Positions 53,335-63,083 of a DNA stretch of 64,000 nt are shown one piece after another. The notes beneath the pieces were generated by a model. The model did not search any database. It worked only from the letters and a program-made list of their open reading frames with translations, and was not told the DNA's origin. The position numbers and the translations under genes were made by a program. This DNA is from Synechococcales cyanobacterium GL140_1_metabat_312. Its GTDB lineage: Bacteria; Cyanobacteriota; Cyanobacteriia; Leptolyngbyales; Leptolyngbyaceae. The stretch lies in assembly GCA_025351345.1 (NCBI GenBank), contig JANXWB010000031.1, positions 1-64,000 of the forward strand, in the 5' to 3' direction. Positions within the stretch are counted from its first letter, which is position 1, and every line of letters starts with the position of its first letter.

Positions 53335-55518
53335 ATGCCGAATTCGATTCCAATCAAAATGTCCATGTCTGAATCCATTAATTTATCCCTTTCGGAGAAC
53401 TCCCCTATGACCCTCGATCGTACTCCCAAGCCCTCAATTGCTAAGTCTGACAGCAACAGCGATCGTAAGATCGTTACTCGCGGGGGTGCAAAACCTCTCG
53501 TTAAAGCAGGTGAGCCTAGAACAATCGTCAAACGCGACACCAGCGATGCCCTGAAGATTATTCCCCTCGGCGGTTTACACGAAATTGGTAAGAATACCTG
53601 CGTGTTTGAATATGGCGACGAGATTATGCTGCTTGATGCAGGACTCGCCTTCCCGACCGACGGAATGCATGGGGTCAATATCGTCTTGCCCGACATGACT
53701 TACCTGCGAGAAAATCAGCACAAAATTCAAGGCATGGTTATCACCCACGGCCATGAAGACCATATCGGCGGGATTGCATTTCACCTAAAACAAATCGATA
53801 TTCCCGTCATGTACGGCCCAAGATTGGCGCTAGCTTTACTCGAAGGAAAATTACAAGAAGCGGGTGTGGCTGATCGGACTGAATTGCGCCGGGTTGGACC
53901 GCGTGACTTTATTCGGATTGGAACCCACTTTCTAGTTGAATTTATTCGTAACACCCACTCCATGGCGGATAGCTTCACCGTTGCGATTCATACTCCGGTT
54001 GGGATTGTGATTCATACCGGAGATTTTAAATTCGACCATACTCCGGTTGATGGCGAAACTTTTGATATTCAGCGTTTGGCAGAATATGGCGAAAAGGGCG
54101 TACAGTGCCTGATCAGCGATTCTACCAACTCTGAGCTTTCCGGCTTTACTCCATCTGAGCGCGCAGTATTTCCCAACCTTGAAAAGATTTACATGCAGGC
54201 GGAAGGTCGCTTGATCATCACGACGTTCGCGTCGTCTGTTCACCGGGTCAATATGATTCTGGAATTAGCGGAAAAGTATGGCAAGTCTGTGGCGGTACTA
54301 GGCCGATCGATGCTGAACGTGATTGCCCATGCGCGGAATCTTGGCTATATCAAGTGCAAAGATGAAACCATGGTCCCAATTAATGCGGTCAACCGGATTC
54401 CTGATAATAAATTGGTGATTCTGACCACCGGATCTCAAGGGGAGCCAATGTCGGCGATGACCCGGATTTCTAATCAAGAACACCGTCAAATTAAAATTCG
54501 TGAAGGCGATACGGTTGTCTTTAGTGCCAACCCAATTCCTGGCAATACTATTTCGGTTGTCAATACGATCGATCGGTTGATGATGCAGGGTGCCAAGGTT
54601 GTTTATGGCCGTGAAGCTGGAATCCACGTTTCGGGTCATGGGTGCCAAGAAGATCAAAAACTGATGATCGCCTTGACCAAACCTAAATTCTTCTTGCCCG
54701 TTCATGGTGAACATCGGATGTTGGTGAAACATTCCCAAACGGCTCAGTCCATGGGAATTCCAGCGGAAAACATGATCATTATTGATAATGGCGACACCAT
54801 TGAATTGCGTGAAAATAGCATGTCTAAGGGCGACAAGGTTCCATCAGGAATCGAACTCATGGATACGTCTAGATCTGGAATCGTGGACGATCGAGTCTTG
54901 AAAGAACGTCAGCATTTGGCGGGCGACGGCGTTGTTACCGTGGCGGCGACTGTTGGGTGGGATGGCAAGTTGATGACTCGTCCTGAAGTGCATATTCGTG
55001 GGGTCGTGACGACGCTGCCGACGGAAGCTCTTCAACTCAAACTCCAAGCGGGCATGGAAGTACTTCTGCGCGATCGGTGGTCTGAGTTTGCTCGTCCGAT
55101 TAAGGATGAGGGCCAATTGGATGTGGATTGGGCTGGATTGCAATATCAAATCGAGCGTGATGTTCAACGGGTCTTACGTCGTGAAGTTCAGAGCAGTCCA
55201 TTGGTGGTCTTCCTATTGCAAAACCCTGCTACTCCCGGAATCATGGGCGGCAATTCGGTAAAGTCCGCATCGGATGGCATTCAGACTACAGGTGTGATTC
55301 CTAAGGTGCGATCGGCGGCTAGAGTTGCCCCTTCGGCTGAAGCGGTTAATTCAATCAATACGGTTAATTCAGTTGACCCTGTGACTACTGTCAATCCTAC
55401 AAACGCGGCTGAGGCTGTCAATGCTGTGTCTAGTACGGTAGCAGGCGGTGCCACGACTCCCATTGTTAAACGTGCAACTCGTCAACGGGTTACCTCTCGG
55501 GCACGCGTCAGTGAGTAA
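53335..55518 (+). CDS. rnj: Ribonuclease J
   Basis: Metallo-beta-lactamase RNase with endonuclease and 5'-3' exonuclease activity, cytoplasmic, 727 residues. The zinc-binding HxHxDH motif is THGHEDHIGG; the beta-CASP core has TTGSQGEPMSAMTRIS and SGHGCQEDQK. A 40-residue Ser/Arg-rich N-terminus and a long C-terminal tail with repeated Val-Asn-Pro/Ser words (about 650-700) flank the enzyme. asd-dapA-rnj is a recurrent cyanobacterial order. A strong terminator follows the stop. Confidence 0.93.
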   Translation: MPNSIPIKMSMSESINLSLSENSPMTLDRTPKPSIAKSDSNSDRKIVTRGGAKPLVKAGEPRTIVKRDTSDALKIIPLGGLHEIGKNTCVFEYGDEIMLLDAGLAFPTDGMHGVNIVLPDMTYLRENQHKIQGMVITHGHEDHIGGIAFHLKQIDIPVMYGPRLALALLEGKLQEAGVADRTELRRVGPRDFIRIGTHFLVEFIRNTHSMADSFTVAIHTPVGIVIHTGDFKFDHTPVDGETFDIQRLAEYGEKGVQCLISDSTNSELSGFTPSERAVFPNLEKIYMQAEGRLIITTFASSVHRVNMILELAEKYGKSVAVLGRSMLNVIAHARNLGYIKCKDETMVPINAVNRIPDNKLVILTTGSQGEPMSAMTRISNQEHRQIKIREGDTVVFSANPIPGNTISVVNTIDRLMMQGAKVVYGREAGIHVSGHGCQEDQKLMIALTKPKFFLPVHGEHRMLVKHSQTAQSMGIPAENMIIIDNGDTIELRENSMSKGDKVPSGIELMDTSRSGIVDDRVLKERQHLAGDGVVTVAATVGWDGKLMTRPEVHIRGVVTTLPTEALQLKLQAGMEVLLRDRWSEFARPIKDEGQLDVDWAGLQYQIERDVQRVLRREVQSSPLVVFLLQNPATPGIMGGNSVKSASDGIQTTGVIPKVRSAARVAPSAEAVNSINTVNSVDPVTTVNPTNAAEAVNAVSSTVAGGATTPIVKRATRQRVTSRARVSE

Positions 55519-55543
55519 TTGATTCGATTAGTTGATTGATTTA

Positions 55544-55616
55544 AAGCATCGATCGGTTTGACTGAATTTGTTTTGCGCAATGCAAGCAGATTGGTTAAGC
55601 CGATCGGTGCTTTTTT
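55544..55616 (+). terminator. Intrinsic terminator of the asd-dapA-rnj unit
   Basis: AAGCATCGATCGGTTT (55544-55559) pairs with AAGCCGATCGGTGCTT (55597-55612), 14 Watson-Crick and 2 G-T pairs, followed by T residues to 55616. Loop of 37 bases. Confidence 0.75.
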
Positions 55617-55644
55617 ACGACGTTTTTTACCATAAGTTGGCTGC

Positions 55645-55674
55645 ACAAAAAATCCCCCGAACTTGCGAGGGATT
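55645..55674 (-). terminator. Intrinsic terminator of the GH57 gene
   Basis: AATCCC (55651-55656) pairs with GGGATT (55669-55674); on the minus strand this is followed by a run of T. It lies 24 bases after the GH57 stop. Confidence 0.6.
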
Positions 55675-55697
55675 AGACAATTACTTAAATTAAATAA

Positions 55698-57287
55698 TTA
55701 CATTGGGCGATAAACGCGGTAGTTAATGTTAGGGAAGATATTATCGATCGCCTCCACCTTCTCCAACCACCCCGAATCTACTTTTCCAGCCCGAAGATCC
55801 TCATACAACTTGTTAAACCGTTGGACATGGGATTTTGTTCGTCGCACCGCATAAGGCACCATCGTTCCAGTTCGCATAATGAAAGCCCAATCGGATGACT
55901 GTGCTAACAACACCTCACGAGATGCCTGATTCAACGCCTTCCATTGCAACTCATCCTCTGGTTCCATGCGCGACAGATCGATCATACGCTCTGCGATTTT
56001 GTGCAAATGAGGATAAACCCAAGCATTAGTATCATTCAGCCAATATTCATGGAAGCCTTTGTAGCCCCAACTCGATTGCGATGGCCGGACCACTTGCTGA
56101 GTTGGGTTTTCTCGTAAATAATCAGACAGATGAGTGACTTCGTAGTCCTTTTGATCAAACCAAGATTTACGCAAGAAATAATCAATAAACCACGGACCTT
56201 CATACCACCAATGGCCGAACAATTCAGCATCGTAAGGGGAAACCACGATCGGTTTACGGCCCATCATATTGCTCAGACTACCGACTTGTTGTTTTCGGTT
56301 CTCCATGAAGTTTGCAGCATGAGACGCTGCTTTTTCCTTGGCCCAATACGGATCATACAGCGCCTTATCGCTAGAGCCGACGGTCTTCCCTGTAATTCGG
56401 TGATACTTGATACCCACATTTTTGCGTTGGCCGTTGGGCATAATGTACGGCTTAATGTACTCATACTCAGCGTCCCAGCCCAAATCTCGATAAAACTCAC
56501 GATATTCAGCCGCACCTGGATAGCCGACTTCTGATGACCAAACCTGCTGTGATGACTCCTGATCTCGGCCAAACGCGGCCACACCAGATTCAGTAAAAAT
56601 TGGAGCATAGGTACCAAATCTTGGCCTTGGGCGACCGTACAAAATCCCATGGCCGTCGGTCAGGAAGTATCGTAGACCTGCATCGGCCACCATGCGCTCT
56701 AGCCCTTCGTAGTAGGCACATTCAGGCAACCAGATGCCCTTAGGCGATCGGCCAAAGGTGTCTTCATAATGTTCCGTCGCGACCTTGATTTGTGCCCATA
56801 CCGCTTGGGGATACATCTTCATCAACGGCAAATATCCGTGGGTTGCACCACAGGTGATGATGTCGAGGTTGTTTGAATCTTGGTATTCTTTGAAGGCGGT
56901 GATGAGATTGCCGTCATATTTTTCCCACATCTGCCGTACTTTTTGAAATTCTTCGGCGTAATATTCCGCCAAATATTTCATATGGCCATTGTTACGATGC
57001 CGATCGATTTCGAGTTCTGCGAGTTCTTCTAGGCCACCGAGGTGTTCGTTGTACCGCTCCTGAAGTAGAGGATCTGCCAACATCGATACTAGGGGCGGAG
57101 TCATGCTCATAGTGAGCTTAAAATCCACGCCATCGCGCTTTAAGCCTTCAAAAACTTGAAGAAGGGGAATATAGGTTTCTGTAATTGCCTCATAAAGCCA
57201 TTCTTCTTCGAGAACAAATTCGCTCTCGGGGTGGCGCACAAATGGTAAGTGAGCGTGGAGAACCAGTGCAACGTATCCATTGCTCAT
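55698..57287 (-). CDS. Glycoside hydrolase family 57 protein, probable glucan branching enzyme
   Basis: A 529-residue enzyme of GH57, which works on alpha-1,4-glucans such as glycogen. Family motifs in order: HAHLPFVRHP (start), GATHGYLPL, WLPECAYYEGL with the nucleophile Glu189, and SPYDAELFGHWWYEGPWF with the acid Asp353. The C-terminal domain with WVYPHLHKIAERM is of the branching enzyme type. It lies alone between two terminators and the large metalloprotease-like gene, both on the minus strand. Confidence 0.9.
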   Translation of the reverse strand: MSNGYVALVLHAHLPFVRHPESEFVLEEEWLYEAITETYIPLLQVFEGLKRDGVDFKLTMSMTPPLVSMLADPLLQERYNEHLGGLEELAELEIDRHRNNGHMKYLAEYYAEEFQKVRQMWEKYDGNLITAFKEYQDSNNLDIITCGATHGYLPLMKMYPQAVWAQIKVATEHYEDTFGRSPKGIWLPECAYYEGLERMVADAGLRYFLTDGHGILYGRPRPRFGTYAPIFTESGVAAFGRDQESSQQVWSSEVGYPGAAEYREFYRDLGWDAEYEYIKPYIMPNGQRKNVGIKYHRITGKTVGSSDKALYDPYWAKEKAASHAANFMENRKQQVGSLSNMMGRKPIVVSPYDAELFGHWWYEGPWFIDYFLRKSWFDQKDYEVTHLSDYLRENPTQQVVRPSQSSWGYKGFHEYWLNDTNAWVYPHLHKIAERMIDLSRMEPEDELQWKALNQASREVLLAQSSDWAFIMRTGTMVPYAVRRTKSHVQRFNKLYEDLRAGKVDSGWLEKVEAIDNIFPNINYRVYRPM

Positions 57288-57594
57288 AAAAACTCTCTTG
57301 GGAAGCCAAGACCTAGAACGCGATCTAGTAACGCATTGTAGGCTATAACGCTCCAGCCCGAAGGTTTATCCAAGACAGTTTTTAGGGAGAGGGAATAGGA
57401 ATGAATTCTGGCTGATGAGGGCAGGGATTTTTAGAAAGTTAGAATGACTAAGTAGCATACGTCCCACTGAATATCTCAAGAACCTTTGCTTACTCCTGAA
57501 CGGGACTGGGGACTACGCGTGGTGCGATCGATTAATCGGATCAGTCTAGATCTCAGCCATCTATACGAATTCAAAACGCCCTACAATCTCCGCA
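57288..57594. other. Intergenic stretch between GH57 and metalloprotease-like genes
   Basis: About 307 bases; it must hold the GH57 promoter. A TACAAT-like -10 lies about 50 bases upstream of the GH57 start on the minus strand. No further feature seen. Confidence 0.4.
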
Positions 57595-59610
57595 CTATGC
57601 GGCAAACTCTAGAAAGCCATCGTGAGCATTAACTAAATCCTGATTCTTTTGAGGCGCAACCGCTGTCAGAACAGCTAGGGCGATCGGTTCGCTTGGCAAA
57701 ATCCGAGGCAACCCATAGGCTTGAGCAGCCCCATAATTTACCCGCCAGCCCAAATCTCTTAAGGACGATAAGGTGAGCGCACTTACGGGCATTACGGTGC
57801 CATTGGGTTCGGCAAACGGGGTCATTATTTCTTGTTTAAAAACCGATTCGCTCCAATGGGCATAGGCTTCATCGATCGGCACAGCCAACCCTTGACCCAC
57901 TTGGCCCAACAGTTCACCATAGGCAAAGCCTGCGTAAGTATTACCGTTGTAAGTCTGGATTGTGCGGTTGACCAGCGATCGGCCAATGGTTTGATTCAAG
58001 GTCGGAAACGTGATCGGCTCCCAAATTGTCCCAAATCCTAGCGTGTGAGCAAATTCGTGCAGCATTATCGATCGTAAATAGTTTGGATCACGATTAAATA
58101 AATCAAACCGCACCGTATTCAAGATTGCCTCGCCACCAATCAAGAACAGACTGCCATTGCTTGTGCTGACCAATGGAGTGCCTGAGGCCAAATTTGAGGC
58201 GATATCCGCAGCACCCAAGATATTGATAGTTAAATCCTTAAACTGAGTAATGGCACTGCGTTCAGGAATAACCTCTTCCCAGAACTTCGCTGCCGAAGCG
58301 ATCGCATCTCTCGCTGACTGGTTCAAAGTCTCCGTGCCGACTCCAAAATTCAGAACTAACTTGAACTTGTTGATATCGGTCAGAGCAGGAACAAAATTAC
58401 TTGATAAACTATACAGCCCTGTTTGCGGACCCTTAACTCGAATTAGATAATTTCCAGGACCAATAAATCGGCGTAATGACTCCCGAGTTGTGCCGCGCTC
58501 CCATTGCCATGCCAGAATCGATTCTCCCTCATCCACCCGTCCATTGCTATTGCTATCCTGAACAAGCTGCACATCCATATCGCCCGTAAGCCCGGTCAAA
58601 TTTGCGGTAAAAACTCCTGTTTGATTGACATTGAACGCGTAGGAACGATCAGGGGTTTGAGCAGTCAATTGATCGCGCTTAAAAAATCGTGCCGAGGTAT
58701 TGGGGGCGATCGGCAATACTTGACCTGGTGTTCCGATCGTCAGAGAAGTAAGCACGGGGCCAACGACCTGAGTTCGGGGTACCAAGCCAACAATATCCCA
58801 AGCCAAATCTATTGTTGCAATAGAATACCGATCGAGCACGGTAGCGCGATCCATCAGCAGTAGACTTGCTTCCCCAGTTTGATTGTTTCGCAGCACAATA
58901 TCCGGTAGCTTGTCATTATTAAAATCAGCGGTCCCAATGGCAGTCCCGCCCCCTGAGTCAGCCCCTATTAAAAAGCTTCGACTACTGTTCTGAAGACCAT
59001 CCATTACCCACCACACCATTTGTTTCGTAGTGCGATTACTCCAAAAAATATCAAGCTGCCCATCTTGATCCACATCCCCCACGCCTTTAATTTCCCAATC
59101 TTTGTTAACTGGATCTAGCGGAGTAATAATTCTCGATTCTTTGTATTCCAGCCCCTGCATTACCCACCAGACATTGACGCCATTGGTGGGGTTTCGCCAA
59201 AGAAGATCTGTCTCCCCATCTCCATTCACATCACCCACTCCCACAATATTCCAAGTTGTATCCTCAACACCTCGGAGCATAACCCCTTTCAAAATGCCTC
59301 CTTGCGGGTTCATCTGCCAGCAGACATTCTGGCCTGTGACTGAATTTCGCCAGAAGAAGTCCGCTACACCATCTTTATTTGTATCGGCTGTTCCGACAAC
59401 GCGCCAATTCGCGTCCATAACATCCGTCAATTTTGTGGACGTAGTTACAACTGTATCTTTCATTTCCCATAGATAATTGCTCCCAAAGCCACTACTACTA
59501 GTCTGACGGTTCCGCCATAGCAGATCGATTTGGGTAGTTGTCAGTGGGGCAGGTGGATTGACTACCGAAGTCGCAGGGGGCATTAAATCTGTATTCAAAG
59601 AAAGTGTCAT
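57595..59610 (-). CDS. FG-GAP-repeat protein with leishmanolysin-like metalloprotease domain
   Basis: A 671-residue protein. Residues about 28-260 contain five repeats ending in DLLWRN/DFFWRN plus a W-M word (VCWQM, VWWVM), a VCBS/FG-GAP beta-propeller. Residues 300-400 resemble a pre-peptidase C-terminal domain (GVFTANLTGLTGDMDVQLVQ). From about 415 a zinc protease domain follows with HEFAHTLGFG at 518-527, an HExxH site. No signal peptide is seen, so a type I secretion route is possible. The third His expected in the HExxHxxGxxH form is not present. Confidence 0.8.
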   Translation of the reverse strand: MTLSLNTDLMPPATSVVNPPAPLTTTQIDLLWRNRQTSSSGFGSNYLWEMKDTVVTTSTKLTDVMDANWRVVGTADTNKDGVADFFWRNSVTGQNVCWQMNPQGGILKGVMLRGVEDTTWNIVGVGDVNGDGETDLLWRNPTNGVNVWWVMQGLEYKESRIITPLDPVNKDWEIKGVGDVDQDGQLDIFWSNRTTKQMVWWVMDGLQNSSRSFLIGADSGGGTAIGTADFNNDKLPDIVLRNNQTGEASLLLMDRATVLDRYSIATIDLAWDIVGLVPRTQVVGPVLTSLTIGTPGQVLPIAPNTSARFFKRDQLTAQTPDRSYAFNVNQTGVFTANLTGLTGDMDVQLVQDSNSNGRVDEGESILAWQWERGTTRESLRRFIGPGNYLIRVKGPQTGLYSLSSNFVPALTDINKFKLVLNFGVGTETLNQSARDAIASAAKFWEEVIPERSAITQFKDLTINILGAADIASNLASGTPLVSTSNGSLFLIGGEAILNTVRFDLFNRDPNYLRSIMLHEFAHTLGFGTIWEPITFPTLNQTIGRSLVNRTIQTYNGNTYAGFAYGELLGQVGQGLAVPIDEAYAHWSESVFKQEIMTPFAEPNGTVMPVSALTLSSLRDLGWRVNYGAAQAYGLPRILPSEPIALAVLTAVAPQKNQDLVNAHDGFLEFAA

Positions 59611-60002
59611 AACAGCACCGGGCTGAGCCTTGGGGTAATTCTAATTGCGAGGCCGGAATAAAACAGAGTGCAAATGCAATGGAAAATGAGATAAATCATC
59701 CAGGTACAATCAATGTCGTGAAAATCGCGAGAATGACTGTCGAAATCTAAGGTCAGAGGTAGTTGTAAATACGTAAAAATCTAAATTACTTATGAAAATA
59801 CACTTATGAGACCAGTATATTCTTCTTCCTACTAAGAAACAAATCCGGATGATTTGCCTGAATTTTTTAAGAAGACAGACTCCACGAAATCTTGGATACA
59901 GATTGAAAGGACGGTGAAATTGCCCGATCGAATCTCCATGGATTCCCCTTGAGGTAGAATGAAGAGCCTCATGCGCCTGAATGCACTAAGTCTGAACGCA
60001 CT
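59611..60002. other. Divergent intergenic region before prfC
   Basis: 392 bases between the divergent metalloprotease-like gene and prfC. It includes the tandem repeat at the prfC start. No clear promoter pair or RNA fold was found. Confidence 0.4.
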
Positions 60003-60006
60003 ATGT
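59977..60006 (+). repeat. 15-bp tandem repeat over the prfC start codon
   Basis: CTGAATGCACTAAGT (59977-59991) is followed by CTGAACGCACTATGT (59992-60006), two differences. The second unit includes the prfC ATG. Such duplication could alter spacing between the ribosome site and the start. May be chance. Confidence 0.5.
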
Positions 60007-61634
60007 CTACTGAATTGCTAACTGAACTTAAAATTGCGGTCGATCGTCGCCGAAATTTTGCCATCATCTCTCATCCGGATGCGGGAAAAACAACGCTGAC
60101 GGAAAAATTGCTGCTTTACGGAGGCGCGATTCATGAAGCGGGGGCAGTGAAAGCGCGTAAAGAACAGCGCCATGCCACTTCTGACTGGATGGAAATGGAA
60201 AAGCAGCGGGGAATTTCTATCACCTCAACGGTGTTGCAGTTCGACTATCGTGACTGCTCAATTAATCTTTTGGATACGCCGGGACACCAAGATTTTAGTG
60301 AAGATACTTACCGGACGTTGGCGGCAGCGGATAACGCGGTGATGTTAATTGATGCAGCAAAGGGGCTGGAACCGCAGACGCGTAAGCTTTTTGAAGTGTG
60401 TCGGATGCGAGAACTGCCGATTTTTACCTTCATCAATAAAATGGATCGTCCTGGTCGTGCACCGCTCGATCTCCTTGATGAAATCGAAAAAGAATTTCAG
60501 ATGATGACTTATCCGGTCAATTGGCCGATTGGCAGCGGCGATCGGTTCAGGGGCGTGTTCGATCGGCAAAAACGACAAATTCATTTATTTGAACGATCGA
60601 TTGGGGGGCGGAAAGTCGCAAAAGATACTATTGTGGAGCTAGATGATCCAAATTTGGAATCGATGTTTGAACCGGATTTGTATGCCCAGTTCCAAGAAGA
60701 ACTAGAGCTGCTAGATCAGTTGGGCTACGAGTTAGATTTGGAGGCCATTCATGAAGGACTAATGACTCCTGTCTTTTTTGGCAGTGCCATGACTAATTTT
60801 GGGGTTGAATTATTTCTAGAATCCTTTTTAAATTACGCGCTGAAACCCGGTTCCCACGAAAGCACCGAAGGCATTATTGAGCCGACCTATCCTGAATTTT
60901 CGGGTTTTGTGTTTAAGCTTCAAGCCAACATGGATCCTCGGCACCGCGATCGGATTGCCTTTGTTCGGGTTTGCTCAGGTAAATTTGAAAAAGACATGTC
61001 TGTGACCCATGCGCGATCGGGCAAAGTCGTACGTTTATCTCGTCCGCAGAAACTATTCGCTCAAGATCGTGAAGTAATTGAAGAAGCCTATCCCGGCGAC
61101 ATTATCGGGCTAAACAATCCCGGCGTGTTTGCGATCGGCGACACCATATATATGGGTAAAAAATTGGAGTACGAAGGAATTCCATGTTTTTCTCCCGAAC
61201 TCTTCGCCTATCTGCGTAACCCAAACCCATCAAAATTTAAGCAATTCCGCAAAGCTGTTTCCGAATTACGCGAAGAAGGAGCGGTGCAAATTATGTACTC
61301 CAGTGACGAATCTAAGCGCGACCCGATTTTGGCGGCAGTGGGACAATTGCAGATGGAAGTGGTGCAGTTCAGGTTGCAGAGTGAATACGGCGTTGAGACT
61401 CAACTGGATTGGCTGCCCTATTCTGTGGCGCGCTGGGTGGAAGGCGGCTGGGCGGCGATCGAGGCTGTGGGTCGAATGTTTAATACGTTGGTGGTGAAAG
61501 ATAGCTGGGAGCGGCCCGTGCTGCTGTTTAAAAACGAATGGAACTGTCAGCAGCTTATGGGTGATCATCCTGAGTTGGTCCTGAATGCGATCGCCCCCGT
61601 CGTTGCGGGTAAGGAACCGATCGCCATCACCTAG
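60003..61634 (+). CDS. prfC: Peptide chain release factor 3
   Basis: GTPase that recycles RF1/RF2 from the ribosome after termination, 543 residues. G1 loop [15 protein letters not shown], switch region [18 protein letters not shown]3 [16 protein letters not shown] and G4 NKMDR are intact. It is the same family as EF-G but without domain IV, and the length fits RF3. gshB follows at 96 bases. Confidence 0.95.
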   Translation: MSTELLTELKIAVDRRRNFAIISHPDAGKTTLTEKLLLYGGAIHEAGAVKARKEQRHATSDWMEMEKQRGISITSTVLQFDYRDCSINLLDTPGHQDFSEDTYRTLAAADNAVMLIDAAKGLEPQTRKLFEVCRMRELPIFTFINKMDRPGRAPLDLLDEIEKEFQMMTYPVNWPIGSGDRFRGVFDRQKRQIHLFERSIGGRKVAKDTIVELDDPNLESMFEPDLYAQFQEELELLDQLGYELDLEAIHEGLMTPVFFGSAMTNFGVELFLESFLNYALKPGSHESTEGIIEPTYPEFSGFVFKLQANMDPRHRDRIAFVRVCSGKFEKDMSVTHARSGKVVRLSRPQKLFAQDREVIEEAYPGDIIGLNNPGVFAIGDTIYMGKKLEYEGIPCFSPELFAYLRNPNPSKFKQFRKAVSELREEGAVQIMYSSDESKRDPILAAVGQLQMEVVQFRLQSEYGVETQLDWLPYSVARWVEGGWAAIEAVGRMFNTLVVKDSWERPVLLFKNEWNCQQLMGDHPELVLNAIAPVVAGKEPIAIT

Positions 61635-61730
61635 GTGCGCTTTATGGGGGCCATTTTGGTGGGCCGTTTTACCATAAAGTCGGCGGCGTTTCGAGATAAA
61701 ATAGGTCAGTTATTTTGCTTGGCAACTGCT

Positions 61731-62702
61731 GTGAAACTGGCCTTTATCATTGACCCGATCGATCGTCTTGATCCCACCCATGACAGCAGTGTGGCTTTGA
61801 TGGAGGCTGCGCAAGAAATGGGCCATGAAGTGTGTATGTTGCTGGCTAATTCATTGACGGTGAGAGCCAGTAAAACCTGGGCTACAGTCACGCCTGTGAA
61901 ACTGATCCCAGTGACGTTGGGTGAAAATCGTTGGGTCGCGATCGCCTCTTGGTTTGAACTCGGCACTTCCCAGTTTTTACCGTTGGAAAGCTTTGATGTC
62001 GTATGGATGCGTATCGATCCGCCTGTCAACACGGCTTATCTTTATGCGACGTACTTATTGGATTACGTGAATCCAGAAAAAACCCGTGTAGTCAATGCGC
62101 CGAGCGGTATTCGGGCAGCTAATGAGAAAATGTATGCCTTGCAATTTTTGAATTCGATTCCTACCACGATCGTCACCCAAAATAAACAGGTGATTCGTGA
62201 CTTTTTAGCCCAGGAAGGTCGAGTCGTGATGAAACCCTTAGGAGGCATGGCTGGGGAAGGTATTTTGTTTTTGGAAGAGGGCGATCGTAACTTTAATTCC
62301 CACGTTGAAATCAGCACTGTAAAAGGCTCGATTCCCATCATGGTTCAGACTTATTTGCCAGATGCAAAATTAGGTGACAAACGAGTTATTTTGTTGAATG
62401 GGGAGCCGATCGGCGCGGTAAATCGAGTGCCCACGGGCGATGACTTCCGGGGCAATATGGCCGTGGGTGGACGGGCCGACCAAGTGGACATAACGCCTCG
62501 CGATCGGGAAATTGCGGCGGAACTGGCTCCAGCTCTACGGCGCGATGGCTTAATTTTTGTGGGGATAGACATCATTGGCGGCAACCTCACAGAAGTCAAT
62601 GTCACCAGTCCGACGGGCATTCGGGAAGTCGATCGGTTAAGCGGAGTGACCTTGGGAATTCAAGTGATGAAATGGCTGGAATTAGGGATTTCTGCTCGTT
62701 AA
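61731..62702 (+). CDS. gshB: Glutathione synthetase
   Basis: ATP-grasp enzyme that joins gamma-glutamylcysteine and glycine; 323 residues from GTG 61731, the usual size. The upstream frame (61635-61730) is unconserved. Motifs: VKLAFIIDPIDRLDPTHDSS at the N-terminus, MKPLGGMAGEGILFL (ATP-binding Lys), VILLNGEPIGAVNRVP and NVTSPTGIREVDRL near the C-terminus. It follows prfC but is not known to be linked functionally. Confidence 0.93.
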   Translation: MKLAFIIDPIDRLDPTHDSSVALMEAAQEMGHEVCMLLANSLTVRASKTWATVTPVKLIPVTLGENRWVAIASWFELGTSQFLPLESFDVVWMRIDPPVNTAYLYATYLLDYVNPEKTRVVNAPSGIRAANEKMYALQFLNSIPTTIVTQNKQVIRDFLAQEGRVVMKPLGGMAGEGILFLEEGDRNFNSHVEISTVKGSIPIMVQTYLPDAKLGDKRVILLNGEPIGAVNRVPTGDDFRGNMAVGGRADQVDITPRDREIAAELAPALRRDGLIFVGIDIIGGNLTEVNVTSPTGIREVDRLSGVTLGIQVMKWLELGISAR

Positions 62703-62718
62703 AAATGAAAATTAAGTC

Positions 62719-62806
62719 AGATCTGGATTGTCCTCACCCTAGCCTTGAGAAGAGGGAATTAGATTCATACTCCCTAGGAAGAAACTTTGGGGATGAGGAA
62801 AATCTG
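62719..62806. repeat. Imperfect inverted repeat after gshB
   Basis: CAGAT...TCCTCACCC (62719-62739) pairs with GGGGATGAGGA...ATCTG (62789-62806). The arms resemble short dispersed hairpins seen in cyanobacterial intergenic DNA, but no second copy occurs in this window. May also end the gshB transcript. Confidence 0.35.
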
Positions 62807-62892
62807 AGTTTACTGAATTACCGATCGTATTAAGTTCTCATACGTAGGAGTTTTAGAGGATCCAAAAAGACGACTTCAAAATGATACAGGAT

Positions 62893-62958
62893 GATACAAA
62901 AATCGTATCAAATCATATGTTTGATCTAGCAGTCTCCTTCTTTGGGAGGAGACTGCTA
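62893..62958 (+). promoter_or_regulatory. Inverted repeats upstream of the CHASE2 gene
   Basis: TGATACAAAAATCGTATCA (62893-62911) has TGATAC/GTATCA arms of six bases. A stronger hairpin, TAGCAGTCTCC/GGAGACTGCTA (62927-62937, 62948-62958), has 11 perfect pairs and a 10-base loop, without a T-run. They lie 120-190 bases before the CHASE2 gene. They may be operator sites or form a leader structure. Confidence 0.4.
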
Positions 62959-63083
62959 CAGTCCATCTAGTCGTAAATTGAGGCAAGTATGATAGATGGC
63001 ATCAATCTGCCGTCAAGGAGTTTGTTCTGAATTCACTTCACCTAAGGTTATGGACTTCTAAACTTGCAGGCTTTTTTAAAATC

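Noticed and set aside
62705-62833. 42-codon frame right after gshB
   Set aside because: It lies in an inverted repeat, has no motif and a non-coding look.
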